A DNA stretch of 15,095 nucleotides from JBBQVO01 sp038211505 (GCA_038211505.1 JBBQVO010000071.1:1-15095), one strand, 5' to 3'. Counted from the stretch's first letter, positions 1 to 6,244 are shown. Numbers and translations: made by a program. The notes: generated by a model from the sequence alone, not told the origin.

Positions 1-792
1 GGCGTCCTGCGCGTCTCAAAGGGCCCTGTCGAGAATCGAAACCGTCCGTCCATCGATCCGCTGTTCCGCTCGGCGGCACTGGCCTACGGCGAGAACGCGA
101 TCGGCGTCATCCTCTCGGGCTCGCTCGATGACGGCACCGCCGGCATGCGCGATCTCACCCGCTGCGGCGGCATCGGCATCGTCCAGGATCCCGACGATGC
201 CGCGTTCCCCGATATGCCCCGATCGGCGATGGAACACGCCCGCTTCCGCCTCCCGCTCGACCAGATCGCGCCGCAGCTCGTGGAACTCCTCGCCGAAGCC
301 ACGGCGCCGCCGGCCGAGGCCTGCGATACGGAACGGCTCCGCAAGCAAGTCGCGATCGCCGCGGTCGATGTCGTCCCCGGGGATATCGCGCCCGAACTCG
401 GCGTGCCGTCGATGTTCGCCTGCCCTGATTGCGGCGGCGTGCTCTGGGGCCAGGATGACGACGATGTCACGCACTTTCGCTGCCTCATCGGTCACGCCTA
501 TTCGCCGGAGACCCTGGCCGCCGGACAGACGGCGGCCGTGACGACGGCGCTCGTCACAGCCCTGCGCACACTCGAGGAAGGCGCAAAGATGCAGGATCAC
601 ATCGCAAAACGCCTCCGCGACCGGAACCACGACCGCGCCGCCGCCCCTTTCGACGAGCGTCGGGAGCACATGCTGCGTTCCGCGGAGGTGCTGCGCGAGA
701 TGCTGTCGGGTGAGCACACTCCTCACGCCAACGGCGATCGACCGCACTGGCAGCCGATCCCCGCTGTCAACGCGTCCGCCGTAGGCGTATGA
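1..792 (+). CDS. cheB: CheB-type protein-glutamate methylesterase, 3' part (5' end outside window)
   Basis: Frame 1 is open from the first base to TGA at 790-792, giving 263 residues of a protein whose N-terminus is missing. Residues 15-49 carry the CheB methylesterase C-terminal signature: RPSIDPLFRSAA followed by GVILSGSLDDGTAGM, in which the DDG aspartate matches the catalytic Asp of CheB. The catalytic Ser and His would lie upstream of the window. CheB removes methyl groups from chemoreceptor glutamates in the cytoplasm. After the catalytic domain comes a zinc-ribbon-like tail (C141PDC144 and C161-x3-H165, in FRCLIGHAYSPETL) and then a helical region, residues 170-240. This tail is known from stand-alone CheB-like proteins outside classical chemotaxis operons. 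No CheR, CheA or receptor gene is visible here, so the true signalling partner is unknown. Family is confident; the chemotactic role is inference. Confidence 0.9.
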   Translation, partial: GVLRVSKGPVENRNRPSIDPLFRSAALAYGENAIGVILSGSLDDGTAGMRDLTRCGGIGIVQDPDDAAFPDMPRSAMEHARFRLPLDQIAPQLVELLAEATAPPAEACDTERLRKQVAIAAVDVVPGDIAPELGVPSMFACPDCGGVLWGQDDDDVTHFRCLIGHAYSPETLAAGQTAAVTTALVTALRTLEEGAKMQDHIAKRLRDRNHDRAAAPFDERREHMLRSAEVLREMLSGEHTPHANGDRPHWQPIPAVNASAVGV

Positions 793-799
793 TCACACG

Positions 800-1030
800 A
801 TGACGAAACAACGAACACGCCACGAAGTCTCGTACGAGGCGGCCCGCGTCGTCGTTCTCGCTCGCCAGATTTGCGACTACAACCGCGAGTTTGTGGCCCT
901 CGTGCGTCTCGGCCCGGCGCACGAGGCGGATGCCCGCGAGATGCGATCGAGAGATGCGCGCGAACTGGCCGCGATGCAACGTGCTCTCGTGTCCACGAAG
1001 AGCGCCGACACCCGTTTGCGAGCTGGTTGA
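800..1030 (+). CDS. small hypothetical protein, 76 aa
   Basis: The ATG at 800 lies 7 nt after the cheB stop and the frame closes with TGA at 1028-1030. The product is mostly helical, rich in Arg and Ala, with two cysteine-free charged halves except for one Cys near residue 25. There is no signal peptide, membrane segment or motif I recognise. No convincing ribosome-binding site is visible, so it would depend on translational coupling with cheB. The strong promoter at 1050-1076 begins just after its stop, so it belongs with cheB and not with the next gene. It may be a real small protein or a chance open frame in GC-rich DNA. Confidence 0.4.
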   Translation: MTKQRTRHEVSYEAARVVVLARQICDYNREFVALVRLGPAHEADAREMRSRDARELAAMQRALVSTKSADTRLRAG

Positions 1031-1049
1031 CGGATCCCATGCCCTGCCG

Positions 1050-1076
1050 TTGACAACGCTCGCAAACTGGTACAAT
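1050..1076 (+). promoter_or_regulatory. sigma-70-type promoter with extended -10
   Basis: TTGACA (1050-1055) is a perfect -35. It is followed after 15 nt by TACAAT (1071-1076), preceded by TGG, which makes an extended -10 (TGnTACAAT). The 15-nt spacing is short, but the extended -10 compensates. Transcription would start near 1083, leaving a leader of about 55 nt before the ATG at 1138. This is the best-looking promoter in the window. Confidence 0.75.
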
Positions 1077-1137
1077 TCGGTCGCACGTCCCCGTCTTGCA
1101 GTCCTCAGGCAAGCGTACGTCTCCGAAAGGAACTCGC

Positions 1138-1650
1138 ATGCCACGCGTACTCATCGTCCAACATGATCAGCCCGCCGTACGGCTGCTCGCCTGGGGCCTC
1201 AGCCAGGAAGGCATCGAGACGCTCGTCGCGCCGGGCGATGACGCGCCCGAACATCTGGCGGCGCAGCCGCCCGATGTCATCGTCATGAACACCAACATCG
1301 ACGCCGAGCACAAGCGCACGGTGATCAGCGCGTTGCGCATGCTCGCTCCGGCCGCCAGCATCATCGATCTCGCCCCCGACGCCGAAGCGGCAGGCCGCAA
1401 CACGGGCGCCGACATCTATCTCAACGAGCCATTTCGCGTCGACGATCTCGTCGCCCGCATCCGCGATCTCGTGCCGGATCCGTCCGTGCCGAGCGGCGGA
1501 GAGTTGCTGCGAGAGCGCTCGCGCCGTGCGCGATCAGACGCGGCCGAGACGCGACGTCGGTACGCCGACGCGCACAGCCGAACCGCCGAGACGCTGCGAC
1601 GCGCGCGCGAGATCTGGGCCGTGATCCGCGCGTCGGCGAGCGAGCACTAG
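1138..1650 (+). CDS. degenerate (pseudo-)receiver domain protein, 170 aa
   Basis: The start is ATG 1138, chosen because GAAAGGA (1125-1131) sits 6 nt upstream and the promoter at 1050-1076 precedes it. Residues 1-112 have the pattern of a response-regulator receiver: PRVLIVQHD for the first strand and acidic patch, PDVIVMN for the third strand, and GADIYLNEPF before the last helix. Key residues are replaced. The phospho-acceptor Asp is Asn51, the conserved Lys before Pro-Phe is Glu97, and only one acidic residue (D10) remains in the first-strand patch. It should therefore not be phosphorylated in the usual way. Residues 125-160 form an Arg/Ala/Glu-rich probable coiled coil (RARSDAAETRRRYADAHSRT). 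There is no DNA-binding domain. It may act as a phosphorylation-independent adaptor, perhaps related to the nearby CheB. Fold is likely; function is unknown. Confidence 0.7.
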   Translation: MPRVLIVQHDQPAVRLLAWGLSQEGIETLVAPGDDAPEHLAAQPPDVIVMNTNIDAEHKRTVISALRMLAPAASIIDLAPDAEAAGRNTGADIYLNEPFRVDDLVARIRDLVPDPSVPSGGELLRERSRRARSDAAETRRRYADAHSRTAETLRRAREIWAVIRASASEH

Positions 1651-1663
1651 GCCGGTGGACGCA

Positions 1664-1945
1664 ATGGACTTGTTACGAACTCCCCAACCAATCGCGCACC
1701 AGCGACACGCAACGACCGATACGCTCACGGTCGTGTCCACACCTCAACCAAGCAGACACCCGCTCGATCGCGCCCGCTTCAACCACGCGCATGCCCGCGC
1801 GCTTAGCGCTCGCGCGCACGCCGCGACCGCACGCTCGCGCGAGCTCGCCGCGTCCGCCGAAGCGAAGCAGCGAGGTTGCAACCGCCGCATCGCCATCTCC
1901 GAAGGCATCCTGCTGCAGGTCCCGCGCCTCCGCCTCGTCTCCTGA
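1664..1945 (+). CDS. small hypothetical protein, 93 aa
   Basis: ATG 1664 is preceded by GGTGGA (1654-1659) and follows the receiver-like gene by 13 nt; a GTG at 1655 is an alternative start. The product has an unstructured N-terminal half and an Ala/Arg/His-rich helical stretch (residues 37-68, with HAHARALSARAHAATARSRE). In composition this resembles the coiled-coil tail of the preceding gene. Codon use is GC3-rich in the second half but less so in the first 30 codons, so the N-terminus is doubtful. A GC-rich hairpin starts 2 nt after its stop, which gives mild support for a transcript ending here. I do not recognise a family. Confidence 0.35.
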   Translation: MDLLRTPQPIAHQRHATTDTLTVVSTPQPSRHPLDRARFNHAHARALSARAHAATARSRELAASAEAKQRGCNRRIAISEGILLQVPRLRLVS

Positions 1946-1947
1946 CA

Positions 1948-1972
1948 CCGCCGTAGAAGAAGAACACGGCGG
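1948..1972 (+). terminator. GC-rich hairpin after the 1138-1945 genes
   Basis: CCGCCGT (1948-1954) and ACGGCGG (1966-1972) form a perfect 7-bp stem with an 11-nt purine-rich loop. It lies 2 nt after the TGA at 1943-1945. There is no T-run after it, so it may pause or stabilise transcript ends and need not be a classical intrinsic terminator. Confidence 0.35.
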
Positions 1973-2037
1973 CAGGTCGGCCCGCACCCTCGCTATTGCC
2001 CAGAAGTCTCGCGTATTGGCTTCGATCGTCGAGTGAT

Positions 2038-2085
2038 CCCCTCGCCCCTTGTGGGAGAGGGGGTGGCCGAAGGCCGGGGTGAGGG
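2038..2085. repeat. dispersed GC-rich inverted-repeat element
   Basis: CCCCTC (2038-2043) pairs with GAGGGG (2057-2062), and CCC (2045-2047) with GGG (2053-2055), around a CTTGT loop. A second small stem, GGCC-GAA-GGCC (2065-2075), follows, and the element ends in GGTGAGGG, which can alternatively pair with the first CCCTC. From memory, very similar sequences occur as repeated intergenic elements in many high-GC bacterial genomes. It sits between a plus-strand and a minus-strand gene and could end transcription from both sides. Copy number in this genome cannot be judged from one window. Confidence 0.6.
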
Positions 2086-2150
2086 CTCGCCGTGCGCGAT
2101 CAATCGTCGTGACTACGCACGACGCTGAGCGGTGAGATCGTCGGCGGGGC

Positions 2151-2363
2151 TTATGTGTCTTCTGGAGTGGGCGGCGCGGGATCTGACGCCGCATCCGGCG
2201 TCTTCAGCACGTGCACGTATTCATCGACGAGCCGCCCGTGCTTCTTGCGCATCGCGATCCGCTCTTCGACGTACTCCGGCTCAGAGCGCTGCGCCTTCAG
2301 CTCCTCGTCGAGGATCTTGAGCAGGCGCGCCGTGTGCGTGCGCTTGGGCTGTTCGTCGGCCAT
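2151..2363 (-). CDS. small hypothetical protein, 70 aa
   Basis: Minus-strand frame from ATG (2361-2363) to TAA (2151-2153). GGAG lies 4 nt upstream of the start and GAGGA a few bases further. Codon third positions are nearly all G or C, much better than the competing plus-strand frame over the same bases, so I accept this strand. The product is a charged helical protein: residues 1-50 are rich in Lys, Arg and Glu (TARLLKILDEELKAQ, then VEERIAMRKKHGRLVDEY), followed by a Pro/Asp-rich disordered tail. It has no cysteines, signal peptide or membrane segment. It is transcribed in the same direction as the copper operon but 212 nt downstream of copA, and need not be part of it. I do not recognise a family. 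Confidence 0.65.
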   Translation of the reverse strand: MADEQPKRTHTARLLKILDEELKAQRSEPEYVEERIAMRKKHGRLVDEYVHVLKTPDAASDPAPPTPEDT

Positions 2364-2575
2364 GACGCTCCGTCCTCGCGAGCCCCGACCGAACGGGATC
2401 TCGCGTGACCATTCTGCGCCGAACCACCAACATAATCAATATACGCGGCAACGTTATTTCTGCCGACGCCGTGGAGTCTCGCGCTCATTCACGCTCACCC
2501 CCCCCATCACGCGGCAAGCGTTATGTCGCTTCATGAGAATAACCTCACGACGGCCAACGATTCACTCCGGCCGGT
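2364..2575. other. intergenic region downstream of copA
   Basis: 212 nt between copA and the 70-aa gene. It contains an 8-C run (2498-2505), a 5-bp stem AAGCG/CGCTT with a 6-nt loop (2516-2531), and a perfect 8-bp palindrome CCGGCCGG (2567-2574) one base beyond the copA stop. None has a T-tract on the minus strand, so I see no clear terminator. I also found no convincing minus-strand promoter for the 70-aa gene. Confidence 0.4.
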
Positions 2576-5329
2576 TCACGAGGAACTGCGAGCCTCCCCC
2601 GCGGCCGTCACGATGAACTGACGTTGCATGCCCTCCGCGTAGTGACTCACGGTCTGGCCCTTCACCTTCTCGACGACGTCGCACAGCAGGTCGTAGCGGC
2701 CGGGCGTTAGCTGCAGGTGCAGCTGGTCACGTTCGCCGGGGCGCAGCTGTTGCGAGTGCGCGACGATCTCCTGCGTGCCGTCGTCGTTCATCTTCATCAC
2801 GATCAGGTCGTGCTGCTGACCGGGGCCGCTGCTGTGACGGTGCGAGCCGCCATCGTGCTCGACGATTAAGTTCACGTCGCCGGCGTCGATGCTGCTCCGC
2901 GACGGATCAACGGCGAAGTTTGACAGCTCGACGCGCACGTCGCGCGGGCCGAGCGGCGGCGTGCTCTCGAACCAGCCGCTGCGAATGCCGCTGAAGATCA
3001 CGAGCGGCACGAGCAGCACGAGCGCCGCGACGATCAGCGTCGCCGCCGGCGCGAGGTTCGCGACGAGCGATGCGCGCGTCCGCTTGATCTCGTAGACGTT
3101 GCCGCTACGCTCGGCGATCCGCTTCGCCTTCGACCGCAAGCGCAGGCTGTTCGTCATGACGGAGACGGAGCTGAACGCCATCGCGGCGCCGGCGATCACC
3201 GGGTTCAGCAGCCCGAGCGCAGCGATCGGAATCGCGATCACGTTGTAGCCGAACGCCCAGACGAGATTCTGCTTGATCGTCGTCAGCGTGTTGGCGCTGA
3301 GCGCAATCGCCTCGGCGACCTTCGAGATATCGCCGTGGAGCAGCGTGATGTCGCCGGCCTCGATGGCGGCGTCGGTGCCGGTGCTCATCGCGATGCCGAC
3401 GTCAGCCTGCGCCAGCGCAGGCGCGTCGTTCACGCCGTCCCCGACCATCGCCACCGAGAGCCCTTCGGCCTGCAGCGATCGGATCAGCTCGAGCTTGTCC
3501 TCCGGCTGGGCCGCGGCGCGATACTCGCGAATGCCGGTCGCTTCGGCGACGCGCGCCGCCGTGCGTTCGTTGTCGCCGGTCATCATGATCACGCGCAGTC
3601 CGCGCGCATGCAGCGCCTCGACGGCGCGAGCGGCGCTCTTCTTCACTTCATCAGCGATGCCGACTATGCCTTCAAGATTGCCATCGACGGCGGCGAGAAT
3701 CACCGTGCGTCCCGCTTCTTCGAGGCGATCGATCTCGGCCTGCGCATCTGCGTCGACGGCAATGCCGCGCTCGTCGATTAACCGCCGGTTACCGGCGACG
3801 ATCGGCTTGCCCTCGACGACGGCGTAGACACCGCGCGCCACGAACGACTCGAAGTCGACCGCCGGCGGCAGTTCGTAGCCCGACTCTTCGGCCGCATCGA
3901 CGACGGCGCGACTGAGCGGGTGCTCACTGTCGCGTTCGGCGGCGGCGAGCAGGGTCAGCAGCCGCCCTTCGGGCATGAGACGCGTCGGGATCACCTCCGT
4001 CACCTGCGGGCGGCCCTCCGTCAGCGTGCCCGTCTTGTCGACGACGATCGCCGACAGCCCGCGCGTCCGTTCGAGCACCTCCGCGTTCTTGATCAGGATG
4101 CCCCGTTCGGCGCCCATCCCCGTGCCGACCATGATCGCCGTCGGCGTCGCCAGGCCGAGCGCACACGGGCAGGCGATCACCAGCACGGCGACCGCGGCGC
4201 GCATGGCCATGATCCATTGGCTGTCGCTCCAGACGTGCGCCGGCGATGTGAACAGCCCCCAACCGAGGAACGTGGCCAGCGCGATCACGATCACTACCGG
4301 CACAAAGACGGCGGCGATCTGGTCGACGAGCTGCTGGATCGGCGCCTTCGAGCCCTGCGCCTCTTCCACCATCTTTGCCATGCGGGCGAGCACGCTCGTC
4401 GCGCCGACGGCGGTCGCTTCGGCGCGCACGACGCCGCTCTGGTTGATCGTGCCACCGATGATGCTGTCGCCGACCCTCTTCTCGACCGGGATCGACTCGC
4501 CGGTGATCATCGATTCGTCGACGGTACTGTGGCCCTCGCGAACGATGCCGTCGACGGGCATCTTCTCGCCCGGCCGCACGATGACAATGTCGCCCGCGCG
4601 CACCTCCTCGACGGGCACCTCGACTTCCGTACCGTCGCGCGAGAGCCGCGCTGTCTTCGCCGACAGGCCGAGCAGCGCCTGGATCGCCGACCCGGCGGCT
4701 CCCTTCGCGCGCTCCTCGAAGTACTTGCCCATCGTGATGAAGACGAGCACCGCGACGGACACGTCGAAGAACATGTGGTATGGCTCGTCGAAGATCACCA
4801 CCCAGGCGCTGTAGACGTACGCCGCCGTCGTGCCCAGCGCGATCAGCACGTCCATGTTCGGGTTGAAGTGGCGAAGCGACGCGAACGCGCCCTTGTAGTA
4901 GCGCCAGCCGAGGACGAGCTGGATCGGCGTCGCCAGCGCCAGCACGATGAGGCCGTGCGCGTACATGTTGTTCGCGATGTACAGGTTGGCGATGTCCATC
5001 GACATCGCAAGCACGACCGCCGGGATGCCGAGCACAGCGCCGAAGATCACGAGCATCAGCGTGTGCCGAGCGCGATCCGCCCGGGCCGAAGCGCGATCCT
5101 CTTCCGGCTGCGAAGGCGTCGCCGCGTAGCCCGCCTTCTCGACGGCCGCGACGAGCGCCTCGATTGAGATGTTCGCCTCGGCGATGACGAGCGCTTTCTC
5201 CGACGCGAAGTTGACGTTCGCGCTCTCAACGCCTTCGATCTTGCCTAGCGCGCGTTCGACACGACGCACGCACGATGCGCACGTCATGCCGTTGATGTCG
5301 AGTGATGTAGTCGTCTGTTTCGTCGCCAT
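2576..5329 (-). CDS. copA: Cu(I)-exporting P1B-type ATPase with C-terminal cupredoxin domain
   Basis: 917-residue copper pump that exports Cu(I) from the cytoplasm at the expense of ATP. Order of domains: N-terminal heavy-metal-associated domain (residues 8-75, GMTC17ASC20), membrane helices, actuator loop with TGES (276-279), transmembrane metal site CPC (387-389), phosphorylation site DKTGT (431-435), HP motif (470-471), TGDN (584-587), GDGVND (630-635), and the last two helices with Y695-N696 and M717/S721, the Cu(I) set. A normal CopA ends near residue 745. Here an extra hydrophobic helix (757-782) and a cupredoxin-like domain (797-910) follow, with likely blue-copper ligands H840, C883, H896 and M901. 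Since CopA normally ends in the cytoplasm, one more helix would put the cupredoxin outside. Start 5329 is chosen because the HMA domain follows directly; an upstream ATG at 5365 lacks a ribosome-binding site. Third gene of csoR-copZ-copA. Confidence 0.96.
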   Translation of the reverse strand: MATKQTTTSLDINGMTCASCVRRVERALGKIEGVESANVNFASEKALVIAEANISIEALVAAVEKAGYAATPSQPEEDRASARADRARHTLMLVIFGAVLGIPAVVLAMSMDIANLYIANNMYAHGLIVLALATPIQLVLGWRYYKGAFASLRHFNPNMDVLIALGTTAAYVYSAWVVIFDEPYHMFFDVSVAVLVFITMGKYFEERAKGAAGSAIQALLGLSAKTARLSRDGTEVEVPVEEVRAGDIVIVRPGEKMPVDGIVREGHSTVDESMITGESIPVEKRVGDSIIGGTINQSGVVRAEATAVGATSVLARMAKMVEEAQGSKAPIQQLVDQIAAVFVPVVIVIALATFLGWGLFTSPAHVWSDSQWIMAMRAAVAVLVIACPCALGLATPTAIMVGTGMGAERGILIKNAEVLERTRGLSAIVVDKTGTLTEGRPQVTEVIPTRLMPEGRLLTLLAAAERDSEHPLSRAVVDAAEESGYELPPAVDFESFVARGVYAVVEGKPIVAGNRRLIDERGIAVDADAQAEIDRLEEAGRTVILAAVDGNLEGIVGIADEVKKSAARAVEALHARGLRVIMMTGDNERTAARVAEATGIREYRAAAQPEDKLELIRSLQAEGLSVAMVGDGVNDAPALAQADVGIAMSTGTDAAIEAGDITLLHGDISKVAEAIALSANTLTTIKQNLVWAFGYNVIAIPIAALGLLNPVIAGAAMAFSSVSVMTNSLRLRSKAKRIAERSGNVYEIKRTRASLVANLAPAATLIVAALVLLVPLVIFSGIRSGWFESTPPLGPRDVRVELSNFAVDPSRSSIDAGDVNLIVEHDGGSHRHSSGPGQQHDLIVMKMNDDGTQEIVAHSQQLRPGERDQLHLQLTPGRYDLLCDVVEKVKGQTVSHYAEGMQRQFIVTAAGEARSSS

Positions 5330-5387
5330 CTCTATCTCGCCTCTGGATCTATGTCTGCCGGTCATCGTGACCAGCGCGGCCGAAGGG

Positions 5388-5597
5388 TCACGCCTTCGCG
5401 GCGGCCTCGTATCCCTCTTCTTCGACAGCGGCGACGATCTTCATCTCGTCGAAATCGCCCGCAACCTCGGCCGAGTTCGTCGCCAGATCGACCTTCGTTG
5501 ACGTCACACCCGGCACGGCTTTGATCGCGTCCGTGACGTGGTGGACGCAGTTATCGCAGGTCATCCCCTTCACGTCGAACATCATCGTCTTCGTCAT
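5388..5597 (-). CDS. copZ: copper chaperone, single HMA domain
   Basis: 69-residue cytosolic Cu(I) chaperone that would hand copper to the N-terminal domain of CopA. The whole protein is one heavy-metal-associated domain: beta-strand MTKTMMFDV, metal loop GMTC14DNC17, then helix and strands ending in EEEGYEAAAKA. Length is the usual size for CopZ. The start has a clear AAGGAG, about 9 nt upstream on the minus strand. It lies 65 nt after csoR and 58 nt before copA, all on the same strand, so the three genes form one operon. Two histidines directly after CxxC (H19, H20) are slightly unusual; most chaperones have one His or none there. The CsoR operator upstream of csoR should control it. Confidence 0.95.
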   Translation of the reverse strand: MTKTMMFDVKGMTCDNCVHHVTDAIKAVPGVTSTKVDLATNSAEVAGDFDEMKIVAAVEEEGYEAAAKA

Positions 5598-5644
5598 CGC
5601 GTCTTGCTCCTTCGGTACTGGTTCTTATTTCGATGCTTCCGCGA

Positions 5645-5659
5645 CGGCGACGATCGCCG
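5645..5659 (-). other. small hairpin in the csoR-copZ spacer
   Basis: CGGCG (5645-5649) and CGCCG (5655-5659) form a perfect 5-bp stem around ACGAT, 3 nt from a second GC-rich stretch. It lies in the 65-nt gap between csoR and copZ and could set relative transcript levels by processing or pausing. It may equally be chance in GC-rich DNA. Confidence 0.2.
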
Positions 5660-5662
5660 GCG

Positions 5663-5929
5663 CTACTTCCCCTTCATGGCGTACAACTCGCCGAGTTCGG
5701 CGAGGACGACTTCATCGCGGCCGTCCTGGATGCCCTCGACGACGCAGGTGCGCAGGTGGCCGTCGAGCATCAGCTCTTCCGCTTTATCGATGGCGCGCCG
5801 CACGGCGTACGTCTGCTTGAGGATGTCCACGCAGTACTTGTCCGCCTCGACCATCCGCCGGATGCCCGCAAGGTGCCCCTCGATGAAGTTGAGCCGCTTG
5901 AGAACCTGAGTCTTGGTATCGTCCTGCAT
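5663..5929 (-). CDS. csoR: CsoR-type Cu(I)-sensing repressor (DUF156 family)
   Basis: 88-residue all-helical repressor that binds its operator without copper and leaves it when Cu(I) binds. The family core is clear: VLKRLNFIEGHLAGIRRMVE, then C33, H58 and C62, matching the C-H-C ligand set of Mycobacterium tuberculosis CsoR (Cys36, His61, Cys65). This separates it from RcnR (Ni/Co) and FrmR. The start is taken at 5929, because TTCCTCCC on the plus strand (5932-5939) is a strong minus-strand ribosome-binding site, GGGAGGAA. A longer frame up to 5968 would run through the operator and promoter and lacks such a site. First gene of csoR-copZ-copA, so it should control itself and the operon through the operator at 5941-5959. 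Confidence 0.93.
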   Translation of the reverse strand: MQDDTKTQVLKRLNFIEGHLAGIRRMVEADKYCVDILKQTYAVRRAIDKAEELMLDGHLRTCVVEGIQDGRDEVVLAELGELYAMKGK

Positions 5930-5940
5930 CGTTCCTCCCA

Positions 5941-5959
5941 TACCCCCTGGGTGGGGGTG
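5941..5959 (-). promoter_or_regulatory. CsoR operator
   Basis: The plus-strand sequence TACCCCCTGGGTGGGGGTG has arms ACCCCC (5942-5947) and GGGGGT (5953-5958) around a 5-nt centre. A G/C-tract dyad with TA-like flanks is the known type of CsoR/RcnR-family operator. It lies between the csoR -10 (5967-5972) and the csoR ribosome-binding site, covering the expected transcription start, a position suited to repression. Confidence 0.75.
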
Positions 5960-5966
5960 CAACAAC

Positions 5967-5994
5967 ATGATACCGCAAACCTGGGATTCCGCAA
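5967..5994 (-). promoter_or_regulatory. promoter of the csoR-copZ-copA operon
   Basis: On the minus strand TTGCGG (-35, plus bases 5989-5994) is followed after 16 nt by TATCAT (-10, plus bases 5967-5972). The predicted start falls near 5960, at the edge of the CsoR operator, which supports both calls. Confidence 0.55.
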
Positions 5995-5999
5995 TCCCA
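5982..5999. repeat. perfect 7-bp inverted repeat over the csoR -35
   Basis: TGGGATT (5982-5988) and AATCCCA (5993-5999) are exact reverse complements around CCGC. The repeat covers the whole -35 of the csoR promoter. It is a different sequence from the CsoR G/C-tract operator and could be the binding site of a second regulator. No protein can be assigned to it. Confidence 0.45.
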
Positions 6000-6145
6000 C
6001 TTCTCGCTCAACCGACTTCGGCACCGAGCACCTGCTTCCGACTTCGTGGCCACCGCCGATCCATGAGCGAAGCCCTGCCGCCGAGATCCCCGACCTAACG
6101 TCGCCCGCTCAATCGGGCCGACGCCCGTTCGGCCGACACCCCGAA

Positions 6146-6172
6146 AAATCTGTGAAATCTGTGAAATCTGTG
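6146..6172. repeat. three tandem copies of AAATCTGTG
   Basis: Copies at 6146-6154, 6155-6163 and 6164-6172 are identical. The stretch is AT-richer than its surroundings and lies about 25 nt upstream of the -35 of the fur-family gene. Its role is unknown. Confidence 0.8.
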
Positions 6173-6195
6173 GTTCCCTCTCGTGCGAAATTCGC

Positions 6196-6225
6196 TTGCA
6201 CGTACCCTTACCTATGGCGTATGGT
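6196..6225 (+). promoter_or_regulatory. candidate promoter of the fur-family/NiCoT operon
   Basis: TTGCAC (6196-6201), 18-nt spacer, TATGGT (6220-6225). The predicted start is near 6232, leaving a leader of about 25 nt to the ATG at 6258. Both boxes match 4 of 6 consensus bases, so this is a moderate call. Confidence 0.4.
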
Positions 6226-6226
6226 A

Positions 6227-6244
6227 GTCGCAACTAGTGGCAAC
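6227..6244 (+). promoter_or_regulatory. candidate metalloregulator operator (two GTSGCAAC half-sites)
   Basis: GTCGCAAC (6227-6234) and GTGGCAAC (6237-6244) form a direct repeat with a 10-bp period. The reverse strand reads GTTGCCAC-TA-GTTGCGAC, i.e. repeated TTGC cores, somewhat like the direct TTGCAA repeats described for nickel-responsive Nur in Streptomyces. It covers the predicted transcription start of the fur-family gene, consistent with autoregulation. Inference only; the spacing differs from the Nur box. Confidence 0.35.

Noticed and set aside
2155..2616. 153-codon plus-strand frame over the 70-aa minus-strand gene
   Set aside because: Ser/Arg-rich product with no motif; the minus-strand frame has better codon third-position GC and a ribosome-binding site, and this frame runs into copA's 3' end.
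3920..5167. 415-codon open frame on the plus strand inside copA
   Set aside because: It is antisense to clearly recognisable CopA motifs and its product is Arg/His/Asp-rich without any domain, as expected from the opposite strand of a GC-rich gene.
5330..5365. Longer copA start at 5365 adding 12 residues
   Set aside because: No ribosome-binding site, and the HMA domain begins directly after the ATG at 5329.
5930..5968. Longer csoR start at 5968 adding 13 residues
   Set aside because: It would place the operator and part of the -10 inside the coding region; the strong GGGAGGAA points to 5929.
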